Below, piece by piece: positions 36,533 to 44,243 of a stretch of 64,000 nucleotides of DNA. The position numbers were made by a program, and so were the translations under genes. Below the pieces are notes generated by a model. It saw only the letters and a list, made by a program, of their open reading frames with translations. It had not been told where the DNA came from and did not search any database. Location of the stretch: contig NZ_QAJI01000006.1 in the NCBI RefSeq assembly GCF_003852495.1, positions 14,438 to 78,437 on the forward strand, in the 5' to 3' direction. This stretch comes from Taibaiella sp. KBW10 (GTDB lineage Bacteria > Bacteroidota > Bacteroidia > Chitinophagales > Chitinophagaceae). Within the stretch, counting starts at the first letter, position 1; each line of letters begins with the position of its first letter.

Positions 36533-37310
36533 GATGAGGAATATTAAGGTGAATAAGGGTGCCTTTTGAGGGTTCGCTTTCTATGTGCAGGGTACCTTGA
36601 AGTAAGGCTATACGATGCTGCATATTCTGCAGGCCTAAGCCTTTGATCGTATCGGGTGCTGTTATAAATCCTTTGCCGTTATCTTTGAAGTTAATGGTCA
36701 ATGCTTTTACTTCATCATAAGTTACCCGGATCTCAATTAGAGTAGCTTGCGCATGCTTCATTACATTCTGAAAGCACTCCTGCAAGATGCGGAAAAGAAT
36801 AATCTTATGTTGTACCGGCAGTGCCTGCTCTTCCGCTTGTATTTCAACCTGACATTGCATATAATTATTCCGGCCCAACTGTTTTTGCATATGCTGCAAA
36901 AACGCCGTGAGACTGAGCTGTTGCAGGTATCCGCCATTCAGGTTTTTGGCCAGGCTACGCAGGTCGGCCAGAGAAGTGTCTACATTTTCTTTGATTTCAT
37001 TTAGGGTCACTTCCGATTGCTCCTGATTGTGTAAAACCATCTGTAATTGAATACTGGCGAGGCTGAGCAATTGCCCTACATGGTCATGGATTTCTTCGCT
37101 GATATTTTGAAAAGTCTGTTCCTGTATTTCGAGTTGCGACTGTAGCAATTGTGCTGAAAAAGCCAACTGCATTTTATCCTTTTCCTCGATATGTTTCTTT
37201 TTTCGTTTGTTGTATATAGCGACATAGGCCAGTAGAAATCCAACTACGATCAGGGTCATAGTAGTGATCAGGGAGACGATCAGGATGATATTCGTTGCCG
37301 ATACTTGCAT
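36522..37310 (-). CDS. NarX/DegS-type sensor histidine kinase lacking a sensory domain
   Basis: A 262-residue kinase with a single N-terminal helix (about 8-32), a short coiled coil, a HisKA_3 domain with phospho-acceptor His75 in EEIHDHVGQ, and a C-terminal HATPase (FQNVMKHAQA, DNGKGF, GLGLQNMQHRI). Almost nothing is outside the membrane, so a partner must supply sensing. The upstream gene, a multi-TM protein, overlaps it by 31 bp and is the best candidate. It is cognate with the LuxR-type regulator downstream. Confidence 0.92.
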   Translation of the reverse strand: MQVSATNIILIVSLITTMTLIVVGFLLAYVAIYNKRKKKHIEEKDKMQLAFSAQLLQSQLEIQEQTFQNISEEIHDHVGQLLSLASIQLQMVLHNQEQSEVTLNEIKENVDTSLADLRSLAKNLNGGYLQQLSLTAFLQHMQKQLGRNNYMQCQVEIQAEEQALPVQHKIILFRILQECFQNVMKHAQATLIEIRVTYDEVKALTINFKDNGKGFITAPDTIKGLGLQNMQHRIALLQGTLHIESEPSKGTLIHLNIPHHEC

Positions 37311-37921
37311 ATAAAAGCATAGCTCCAGGAGCCATATAGTATAAAGTTAAGGAAAACAAAAATGATTTGACGAACGGGAATGCCTAATTCTAAATAGATA
37401 GTTACCAGATAGTCATAAAACAGGTAGGAAACGGTACTGCCAATAGCATGAAAGAGTATACCCGCGGCCAGCCAGAAAGGGGCATGTTGAGGAAGGTTGA
37501 CAAAGGAATCTTGTTTCAGTAGCGTATAAAAGTAATAGAGGCACTGGACAGAGATCAGGAAATAAGAGAAGATAATACTTTTGACGGCGAAGTTTTTATA
37601 ACCGAAATAGTATACCTCCGAAACAAAGAAAAGGGTAAAAATAAACAGGAATAGAACATTAGTTCTATCCCTGTTTGTCGTTATGGTGCAAATCTTATGC
37701 AATACGAATTGTATAAATACAAAGTTGAGCAGGACATAAAAATTGTATACCACATTACTGTTGATCTTCTGTGCATAAGCATACATACCCCAAAGCTCTA
37801 TGCCTAAAACGATAAAGAGATAAGGAATAAACATGAGCCACTTTTTCCCCGCTTTAGTCAGCGTGATTAAGGCAAGAAGGAAACAGATGAGTTCAAAAAG
37901 GATATTCAGGTATACAATCAT
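37280..37921 (-). CDS. Multi-TM membrane protein of a kinase operon, unknown family
   Basis: A 213-residue protein with six or seven predicted helices (about residues 4-20, 29-46, 60-78, 90-107, 113-133, 146-166, 180-203) and very short loops. It has no catalytic motif. The 31-bp overlap with the kinase gene ties their expression together, and the kinase has no sensor of its own, so this protein is inferred to be the membrane sensing partner. The layout recalls 7TM sensor modules that are elsewhere fused to kinases. Confidence 0.72.
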   Translation of the reverse strand: MIVYLNILFELICFLLALITLTKAGKKWLMFIPYLFIVLGIELWGMYAYAQKINSNVVYNFYVLLNFVFIQFVLHKICTITTNRDRTNVLFLFIFTLFFVSEVYYFGYKNFAVKSIIFSYFLISVQCLYYFYTLLKQDSFVNLPQHAPFWLAAGILFHAIGSTVSYLFYDYLVTIYLELGIPVRQIIFVFLNFILYGSWSYAFICKYRQRISS

Positions 37922-37927
37922 AATGTC

Positions 37928-38458
37928 TTATGGAAAATGGTTGCCGATGTTAAAAACATTGCTTTTAACTTTTGTGATTACTTCAGGATATTTTGCATAC
38001 CTATTTACTAGATCAATATAATCGATAATCTTGGCAGTATCTATTGGAGAACCCAAAGAATCTATTAGATTTCGATCTCCGATCGTAGGAATAAGATATA
38101 CGGATAACCTTTTGTCCTTATTAATGTAAGGATAAATACCGATATAGGTTTCTTTACCAGGGAAATAATTGTCTACCACTTTCTGTACACTACGCATAGA
38201 ATCATACATATTTAATAGCGAATTAATGGAATGCAGTTCACCATGAGGTAGAGAGTATACATCCGTTCCGTTTATATTCGTCAATTTTAATCCCCTGTAT
38301 TCTTTAATATGGTCAGTTGCAGTATCCGATTCTTTGTATGTAAGTGGTAAAAACGCGGGATCGAGGTTGCTGTAGTGCTTATAGTATGCCCATATCTTTG
38401 ATATGAAAAAGCCAATAATTATCCCGATAAATAAAATGAGTAAAGTTTTTCCTTTCAT
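37928..38458 (-). CDS. Membrane-anchored extracytoplasmic protein, unknown family (paralog A)
   Basis: A 176-residue protein with one N-terminal helix (about 5-24), an apparent signal anchor, and a soluble domain outside. Key shared motifs with the gene at 38502 are LPHGELHSI, then SL-x2-MY-x2-M-x-SV, KETYIGIYP, a beta strand SVYLIPTIG, and the C-terminal end N-x-F-NIGNHFP. No known domain is recognised. Only 6 bp separate it from the multi-TM gene, so co-transcription with the kinase genes is likely. The invariant His/Glu/His set in the first motif could bind a metal or ligand; this is inference. Confidence 0.72.
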   Translation of the reverse strand: MKGKTLLILFIGIIIGFFISKIWAYYKHYSNLDPAFLPLTYKESDTATDHIKEYRGLKLTNINGTDVYSLPHGELHSINSLLNMYDSMRSVQKVVDNYFPGKETYIGIYPYINKDKRLSVYLIPTIGDRNLIDSLGSPIDTAKIIDYIDLVNRYAKYPEVITKVKSNVFNIGNHFP

Positions 38459-38501
38459 AATTTTTGTTTTAAAGTGTAATGTTTGTTATTAAGATGATTG
38501 A

Positions 38502-39038
38502 TTAAGGGTAATGATTCCCGATATTATAAATGTTACTTTTAATGCTTTTCTGTATATCATCATTTACATTGCTTTGATCCAGTTTGTTGTAAAGAATAAT
38601 AGACGATTCTTTTACTGGTTTTCCAGGTATATCTACTAATCCTTTTTCGCCTATAGTTGCGATACAATAAAAAGATAGTCTTTTGCCAAGACTATCTTCT
38701 TTTATACTTGGAAATACACCAATATATACTTCTTTATCTTGAAATTCCTTTTCTTTTTTAATTGCGGTTCTGACAGAATCCATTGCTTCATACATACTAC
38801 CTAGAGATTCTATAGAGTGGAGTTCACCATGAGGTAGTTGGTAATTTGTATGATCTGTAGTATCCAAAAGTGTCAACTTCTGATATTGTTCAATATTTAG
38901 CTTTACGGTATCTGCATATGCATATGGAACGCGCCTATGTTTTGGGTCTCCTGGAAAATCTTTCTTGTTTTGAAAGAACGTAGGTGTAAGGCCGATAGCA
39001 ATACCTGCAATTACAGCTAATGGGATTTTTAAATTCAT
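38502..39038 (-). CDS. Membrane-anchored extracytoplasmic protein, unknown family (paralog B)
   Basis: A 178-residue protein and likely first gene of the operon. The start at 39038 (MNLKIPLAVIAGIAIG) begins a hydrophobic helix; a longer frame from 39101 adds an implausible leader. It has the same motifs as paralog A: LPHGELHSI, SMYEAMDSV, KEVYIGVFP, CIATIG and NIYNIGNHYP. It lies 43 bp upstream of paralog A. The duplication is old, since the linkers have diverged while the motifs remain. Function unknown. Confidence 0.72.
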   Translation of the reverse strand: MNLKIPLAVIAGIAIGLTPTFFQNKKDFPGDPKHRRVPYAYADTVKLNIEQYQKLTLLDTTDHTNYQLPHGELHSIESLGSMYEAMDSVRTAIKKEKEFQDKEVYIGVFPSIKEDSLGKRLSFYCIATIGEKGLVDIPGKPVKESSIILYNKLDQSNVNDDIQKSIKSNIYNIGNHYP

Positions 39039-39380
39039 AAATTTTAGATTTAAAGGTGAAAATGCTTCTTCTAAAGTACAATCGTAAATGCCGTAAAACA
39101 ATAGCCGCCCTGCCGATGCATTATTTAATCCGAACGGAATTTTTGCTTAAAGACTTTACAGGTAAGTATTTTAGCTGATTTTAATGGCGATTATTTATTT
39201 CTCTTTTCTGTAAAATACCGTAAAAACTACATGTTCTTTCTGTAGGTTTTTACGGTAGCAATCTCCGTGTATGTACGCTTGTACCGGCTACGGCTCAGCG
39301 CTACATTTGAAGCGTAATTCTTACATAACCGGGAAGCTGAAAACGGCGTTTAGAGTAGGCAGGATTAAAACATTTCAATT
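39039..39380. promoter_or_regulatory. Divergent control region with long inverted repeat
   Basis: A 342-bp spacer without a gene, between the operon ending at 39038 and the gene starting at 39381. It holds the inverted repeat 39216-39257 and several shorter palindromic pieces. No clear -33/-7 pair was found. Confidence 0.6.
39216..39257. repeat. Long inverted repeat in divergent spacer
   Basis: TACCGTAAAAACTACA (39216-39231) pairs with 39241-39257 with one bulged base, leaving a 9-nt centre. No T-run follows on either strand and both flanking genes start away from it, so a terminator is unlikely; an operator or mRNA leader hairpin fits better. Confidence 0.75.
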
Positions 39381-40736
39381 ATGAATAGATATTTATGTAC
39401 ACTAATAGCACTTTTTCTGTGTATCGGTAGTTATGCAGAAAAAGGAAACGGCTGCGCCAAAGACACGGCTAAGGTACAGGTCAGGGAAATCAGGTTTAAT
39501 TATATGACCAAAAAATTTGAAGATGGTATTATCGATAAATTGAACATTAACGATTGGGTGCAGTTTGTGATGACCAATATCCCGGGTACAAAAGACTCTG
39601 TCGTCTTCCAGGCAGAGGTTGAATTTGCAAATGGTCACCTAGAAATGGGAACTCAATTTGGAAGTTTTATGAATTTTAATGGAGGCAAGGAGAATGATGG
39701 AGAAGTCGGAACTACTGAGAGCCAAGCTGCAGCTAAAGCTGCGGCTAAAGCTGCGATTGAAAAAGTTGATAAAGAGACGGACTCTGCTAGAGAAATGATT
39801 AATAAACTGAATCTTCCCGAATCTGAAGTTTTAAGAAAAACTTACTTGAAGGGTGAAGATTTGAGAAAAGATTTGAACAAGATGAATAATGCCAAAAAAC
39901 TCAATACAACGACGATTACTAAAGACCTTGAGATTGGTGTTGCGAGAAATTTTATTAAACAATACATTAAATCTAAACACAAAGAGTTTGCCAAACTAGC
40001 TGAAGCTGCCCAAGAAGATGTTGATTGGCAAAAAAATCTTATCAATTTACACCAACTAAATATGCAGGAAGGGAATCGCCAAAAGGACAGCATTATTGTT
40101 TCTTATGCTGTAAAAGCAGATACCGTTCGTGAAAAAGGTAATGGAGATTATTATTTCCTCCCTTTTAAAGTACAAAACTTTGATAATGCCAGCATCAATA
40201 TTAAATTTTTGAATAAGGAAAACTTGGCAAGCCAGGATTTGATTATTCCTTTTGCTAATAAAGGGGGATTTAAATTAGATTTTAGTTCCGGGTTTGTATT
40301 TAATGCGATTTATGATAAGGAATACGTGATCGTAGATGCAGCTAACGGTAATGTGCAGATCAAGGATAAAAATAAAGAATTACGCTTTAATACAGGTCTG
40401 GCTTTAATGGCACATGGGTACTGCAGAACGGGCCGATTTGTTAACTTAGGAGTGACAACCGGGATCTCCTATAATCTTAATGTCCAGAACTTAAACTATC
40501 TTTTAGGAGGCTCACTACTTTTTGGACAAGACCAAAGATTCATTGTGACGTTTGGCGGGATGATGGGTAAATCGAAAATATTAGCGTCCCATTACACGGT
40601 AGATACAGATATCTCACAATCGCAACTGACAGTGCAGAGTGCGGTACCTTTGGTAGAGCGCCTGAAAATATCTCCCTTCCTGGGTATTTCGTATAATCTT
40701 GGTTTAGGTACAAAGACCAAGAAGATCAAACTATAA
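39381..40736 (+). CDS. Exported protein with coiled region and C-terminal barrel-like part
   Basis: A 451-residue protein with a signal peptide (residues 1-19, ending IGSYA). Residues 110-235 are helical and alanine/lysine-rich (QAAAKAAAKAAIEKVDKE), suggesting a coiled coil. The last 130 residues alternate short beta strands ending in aromatic or hydrophobic residues (FNTGLALMAHGY, VNLGVTTGISYNL, LLGGSLLFGQDQ, ISPFLGISYNLGLG) and resemble a small outer-membrane barrel. I do not recognise the family. It diverges from the five-gene signalling operon and may be controlled by it. An 18-bp terminator follows. Confidence 0.75.
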   Translation: MNRYLCTLIALFLCIGSYAEKGNGCAKDTAKVQVREIRFNYMTKKFEDGIIDKLNINDWVQFVMTNIPGTKDSVVFQAEVEFANGHLEMGTQFGSFMNFNGGKENDGEVGTTESQAAAKAAAKAAIEKVDKETDSAREMINKLNLPESEVLRKTYLKGEDLRKDLNKMNNAKKLNTTTITKDLEIGVARNFIKQYIKSKHKEFAKLAEAAQEDVDWQKNLINLHQLNMQEGNRQKDSIIVSYAVKADTVREKGNGDYYFLPFKVQNFDNASINIKFLNKENLASQDLIIPFANKGGFKLDFSSGFVFNAIYDKEYVIVDAANGNVQIKDKNKELRFNTGLALMAHGYCRTGRFVNLGVTTGISYNLNVQNLNYLLGGSLLFGQDQRFIVTFGGMMGKSKILASHYTVDTDISQSQLTVQSAVPLVERLKISPFLGISYNLGLGTKTKKIKL

Positions 40737-40753
40737 TAATGCCTACCGGATAA

Positions 40754-40799
40754 CAGAAAGCGACAATACAACCTTGTATTGTCGCTTTCTGTTTCTTTT
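40754..40799 (+). terminator. Intrinsic terminator after 39381 gene
   Basis: A perfect 18-bp stem CAGAAAGCGACAATACAA (40754-40771) with 40774-40791 and a two-base centre, followed by TTTCTTTT. Confidence 0.93.
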
Positions 40800-40863
40800 G
40801 ATATATTTGAATAATGTATGAAATCGGCAAAAGGTTATATTGCCGGGCATACACAATCAGCCT

Positions 40864-41457
40864 ATGAAAAATTATGTATCGCTCCTCTTATTGTCGCTAT
40901 TGATGGCAATGGGGTGCAATACCGTTGCTCCGAAAGCTCCGAAAATAATTATCATTCAGCCTTTAGGCGCTTTCCCCAAATCGCTTTCCCGGACGGTATG
41001 GAACCAAATTAAAATCGTTAATCCCAATACACTTCTTCAAGAAAATATACCCCTCCCGGAGCAGGCTTATTATCCTGTCCGAAACCGGTATCGCGCCGAT
41101 TCGATCATCAGTATATTTCATCGAAAAGCCGGGAAAGATACCGTTTGGATTACCCTAACCGAAAAGGACATCAGCACTACTAAGGATGGTATTGCCGATT
41201 GGGGTATTATGGGCCTGGCCTATCGGCCGGGCCGGGCTTGCGTAGTGTCTACTTTCCGTTTGGACAAACAAAAAATACCGGAACAGTTTTATAAAGTGGC
41301 CATACATGAACTCGGACATTCCCAAGGCCTGGATCATTGCCCACAGCAAACTTGTTACATGCGCGATGCAGAGGGAGGGAATCCTACCGATGAGGAAACG
41401 GGCTTTTGTCCTTCCTGCAAAACCATTCTGAAAAAGAAAGGATGGCGACTGCTATAA
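40864..41457 (+). CDS. Archaemetzincin-like zinc metalloprotease, predicted lipoprotein
   Basis: A 197-residue protein; the start at 40864 (MKNYVSLLLLSLLMAMGC) gives a lipoprotein-like signal with Cys18, although the lipobox is imperfect (AMGC). The catalytic stretch is HELGHSQGLDHC, then x4-C-x-M, then x15-C-x2-C. This is the archaemetzincin signature (HExxHxxGx3C-x4-CxM-x17-CxxC) with two residues fewer in the spacer. The first His triplet binds catalytic zinc with Glu as base, and the four cysteines a structural zinc. Known members are mostly cytosolic, so an exported form is unusual. A -7 box TATATTTG lies at 40802-40809. It is followed 19 bp later by the DUF2891 gene, so the two are probably co-transcribed. 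Confidence 0.85.
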   Translation: MKNYVSLLLLSLLMAMGCNTVAPKAPKIIIIQPLGAFPKSLSRTVWNQIKIVNPNTLLQENIPLPEQAYYPVRNRYRADSIISIFHRKAGKDTVWITLTEKDISTTKDGIADWGIMGLAYRPGRACVVSTFRLDKQKIPEQFYKVAIHELGHSQGLDHCPQQTCYMRDAEGGNPTDEETGFCPSCKTILKKKGWRLL

Positions 41458-41476
41458 ATTAATTATTTTAGTAGCT

Positions 41477-42562
41477 ATGAAAAAAATGGTATACACCCTT
41501 TTAAGTCTGTGCAGCATTGTCTGTGCAGCCGGGCACCTGAACGCACAAACCCGGCTCACACCCCCAATCGCATTTAAGCTGAGCCAGCTGCCGCTGCGTT
41601 GCATCCCGGTTGAATTTCCTAATAAAACCTCACATTTATCCGATGGGGTCGGGGATGCCAAATTGCTGCCTAGCGAATTGCACCCTGTCTTCTATGGTTG
41701 TCTCGACTGGCACAGTAGTGTGCACGGGCACTGGATGCTGGTAAGACTTTTGCAGGAATATCCCGATTTACCCGACAGGGATATCATTATCAAAATATTA
41801 AACAATAGTTTTCAGCGGGAAAAAATGGAACAGGAGGCAAGCTACTTTGGAAAATATACGGCTTCCAATACCTACGAACGTACCTATGGCTGGGCTTGGT
41901 TGCTCAAACTGGACGAAGCCCTGGCTCAGGGAAAAGACCCGCAGTTTCACAAATGGCATGAGGCCATGCAGCCACTTACCCAAAAAATTGTAGCGCTTTG
42001 GAAAGCCTATCTGCCCAAACAAACTTATCCGAATCGCACGGGTGTACACCCGAATACGGCCTTTGGGCTTGCCTTTGCTTATGACTGGGCGAAGAGCCAG
42101 AAAGACGAAGTATTCCTGAAACTGATCATAGGGAAAGCAAAAGATTTTTACCTGAATAATGCGGATATTCCCGCTTATCTGGAGCCGGATGGCAGTGACT
42201 TCTTCTCTCCCAGCCTAATGGCGGCCGACCTGATGAGAAGGGTGCTGAATCAAAAAGAATTCAATACCTGGTTTTCAAAATATTATAGTACGAGAAGTAT
42301 TAAACGCATCTGCGAACCGCCGGTCGTCAGTGATCGCAGCGATTATCAGACCGTACATCTTGATGGCTTGTCTTTTAGCCGCGCATGGTGTATGAAAGCA
42401 ATTGCGGCACAGCTTTATGATACCAATCCTAATCAGAAATTATTTAAAGCCACCGCAGATCAATTCCTGAATGCTACCTTGCCACAGATCTTCGACGGGG
42501 GATATGGTGGAGAACACTGGTTGGCATCTTTTGCAATCTATGCCTTGCTCGAAAGTAAATAA
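41477..42562 (+). CDS. Exported DUF2891 family protein
   Basis: A 361-residue protein with a signal peptide ending LNAQ (residue 24). The rest fits DUF2891: LHPVFYGCLDWHSSVHGHW near residue 70, ERTYGWAWLLKLDEAL, HPNTAFGLAFAYDWA, YLEPDGSDFFSP and GGYGGEHWLASFA. The helical, aromatic-rich plan resembles alpha/alpha-barrel glycoside-processing enzymes, but no function has been shown that I know of. It follows the metalloprotease by 19 bp. Confidence 0.85.
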   Translation: MKKMVYTLLSLCSIVCAAGHLNAQTRLTPPIAFKLSQLPLRCIPVEFPNKTSHLSDGVGDAKLLPSELHPVFYGCLDWHSSVHGHWMLVRLLQEYPDLPDRDIIIKILNNSFQREKMEQEASYFGKYTASNTYERTYGWAWLLKLDEALAQGKDPQFHKWHEAMQPLTQKIVALWKAYLPKQTYPNRTGVHPNTAFGLAFAYDWAKSQKDEVFLKLIIGKAKDFYLNNADIPAYLEPDGSDFFSPSLMAADLMRRVLNQKEFNTWFSKYYSTRSIKRICEPPVVSDRSDYQTVHLDGLSFSRAWCMKAIAAQLYDTNPNQKLFKATADQFLNATLPQIFDGGYGGEHWLASFAIYALLESK

Positions 42563-42568
42563 AAACCG

Positions 42569-42593
42569 GAATGGGACTACAAGAGTCCCATTC
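42569..42593 (-). terminator. Intrinsic terminator of the 42577 gene
   Basis: A 10-bp stem GAATGGGACT/AGTCCCATTC around a 5-nt loop. It overlaps the last codons of the minus-strand gene and is followed on that strand by CCGGTTTTTATTT. Confidence 0.7.
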
Positions 42594-43425
42594 TGATTAA
42601 ATTGCTCGCCAGGTATATGGCGTAATTTTGTTGCCCCAGCGGGGTATCCAACGGATTCTTATTGACCAAGTCCAGGACCTGCCATTTTTCCTGGCTGCGC
42701 ATGCCGTTTTTAAAGGCATAGGTATGCGCACCCGATAGTTCTACCCAGGACACACAAATAATACCCCCATTGATATTACGGATCAAAAATTCATAATTTT
42801 TACCGGCATTGAATCCCGTGTTTTGTCCCACGACCAGTTCCCAATAACCGATCACGACATTACCTTGCCCGATCTTACCGTATTCATTTGCTGTGATGGC
42901 TTTACGCTTATCGCGATCTACGGGATCGGCCGGTACATTCACCAGTTTCATCAGCGAATCATTAATCGCCGCATGACGGGAAGGATAGTCAATATTTGCC
43001 GCAACATTCTTTTCAAAATAAGCCTTTAAAACCGTCTCGTTAAGGGCACCTGTAGCCGTCAGCAGGTTTTCCTTAGTCACATGATCGCCTACCTCTTTAA
43101 AGGTATTCATCGTCTCCGTAAAGTTAGGCCGGTAGGCCTTGTAACCTTGCTCCGGTGCTTCAATTGTATAATAATACACTGTTTGACTACCAAAAGTGTC
43201 TTCGAAACTTTGCAATTGATAAGAAAGCAGGGGTTTCACACCGGTGGGGTCCATCACAAAATAGCTTTTACCGATACTTTTCACCTTTTCCGATTTCAAT
43301 AAGGCGATACTTTTACCTTCAGATTGAAAATTCCCCGATTTCTTATCAAAGGAAATTTCCTGTGCATAGCTGTTACTGCACAGAAATAGGGGAAAGAGAA
43401 ATAAGGATAGTAACTTATTGTACAT
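42577..43425 (-). CDS. Exported protein, unknown family
   Basis: A 282-residue protein with a signal peptide ending SNSYAQ (residue 22). The mature part starts with a strand-rich segment (ISFDKKSGNFQSEGKSIALL) and contains a helical middle and a C-terminal strand-rich part (VVIGYWELVVGQNTGFNAGKN in shorter strands). I recognise no domain or catalytic motif. It is divergent from the exported protein at 43464 with only 38 bp between the start codons, so the promoters must overlap each other or the coding sequence. Confidence 0.7.
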   Translation of the reverse strand: MYNKLLSLFLFPLFLCSNSYAQEISFDKKSGNFQSEGKSIALLKSEKVKSIGKSYFVMDPTGVKPLLSYQLQSFEDTFGSQTVYYYTIEAPEQGYKAYRPNFTETMNTFKEVGDHVTKENLLTATGALNETVLKAYFEKNVAANIDYPSRHAAINDSLMKLVNVPADPVDRDKRKAITANEYGKIGQGNVVIGYWELVVGQNTGFNAGKNYEFLIRNINGGIICVSWVELSGAHTYAFKNGMRSQEKWQVLDLVNKNPLDTPLGQQNYAIYLASNLIRMGLL

Positions 43426-43463
43426 TTTTCTATATTTTTGTCCCTAAATATAAACAATCAAAC

Positions 43464-44177
43464 ATGAAAAAAATCTTATTTGGAGCAATAATATTTTTAT
43501 TGCCGCTGAGCCAGGTCAAGGCGCAGGGAAAGTTTTTAGATAAAATGAACAAGTTTGCCGGTAAGGCAGATGATTTGGGTCGTTTGGAAAAGGATACTTA
43601 TGTGATTGATGGTTCGGGTAGTGTGACTTTAGAAGATGGGACCACGCAGGAAGGCACAATTAAATATGTGGTTACTACAGATTTAAGTGATATGAAATTC
43701 ATCATGTTCACAGCTGCCAATGAGATGAAACCTAAGAAATTAAAGAGCGGTGATGTAAAAAGCTTTATCGTAAAGAATAAAGTATTTTATCCGATCAGAA
43801 CAAAAGAAGATGATTTGTCCATTGGTAATTCCCGCGTCTTTATGGAAATGCTGAATGAAAGTGAAAACGATAAATTCAAAATGTATTTCTTTAGAAAACT
43901 GGAGAAAAATGCAAAGGAATTTTCTGCCGGTCAGGCTTACACCGTTGCCACAGGCTATTATGTAATGTTACCTGAATTCAAAAATGCCCATGAGATCGTA
44001 GATGTGACCTTTACGCCTTTTGCGAAAAAAATGAGTGAGTATCTGAAAGATTGTCCCGAAGTATCTGAAAAAATTAAGGATAAAAAAGACGGCTATAAAT
44101 ACAATATGTTTAATGGAGCTGAGAACAATGAAGTGTTCTTAAGAATTATGAAGGAATACAATAGCTGTGGTAAATAA
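43464..44177 (+). CDS. Exported protein, unknown family
   Basis: A 237-residue protein with a signal peptide ending QVKAQ (residue 20). The rest is mixed alpha/beta: DTYVIDGSGSVTLEDG, a beta-rich KYVVTTDLSDMKFIMF, KSFIVKNKVFYPI, then a helical C-terminal part with two cysteines (LKDCPEVSEK and EYNSCGK). The start at 43464 is chosen because it begins the signal peptide; a longer frame from 43155 runs through the divergent gene. A -7 box TATTTTTG is at 43433-43440 in the 38-bp spacer. Function unknown. Confidence 0.72.
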   Translation: MKKILFGAIIFLLPLSQVKAQGKFLDKMNKFAGKADDLGRLEKDTYVIDGSGSVTLEDGTTQEGTIKYVVTTDLSDMKFIMFTAANEMKPKKLKSGDVKSFIVKNKVFYPIRTKEDDLSIGNSRVFMEMLNESENDKFKMYFFRKLEKNAKEFSAGQAYTVATGYYVMLPEFKNAHEIVDVTFTPFAKKMSEYLKDCPEVSEKIKDKKDGYKYNMFNGAENNEVFLRIMKEYNSCGK

Positions 44178-44196
44178 ACCAAACCCAATAGCATAA

Positions 44197-44225
44197 AAAA
44201 AGACGACCATCGGTCGTCTTTTTTT
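44197..44225. terminator. Bidirectional intrinsic terminator
   Basis: A 12-bp stem AAAAAGACGACC (44197-44208) with 44212-44223 around ATC, then further T. It lies between two convergent genes. Confidence 0.9.
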
Positions 44226-44243
44226 ATATAAATCATATCAGGA

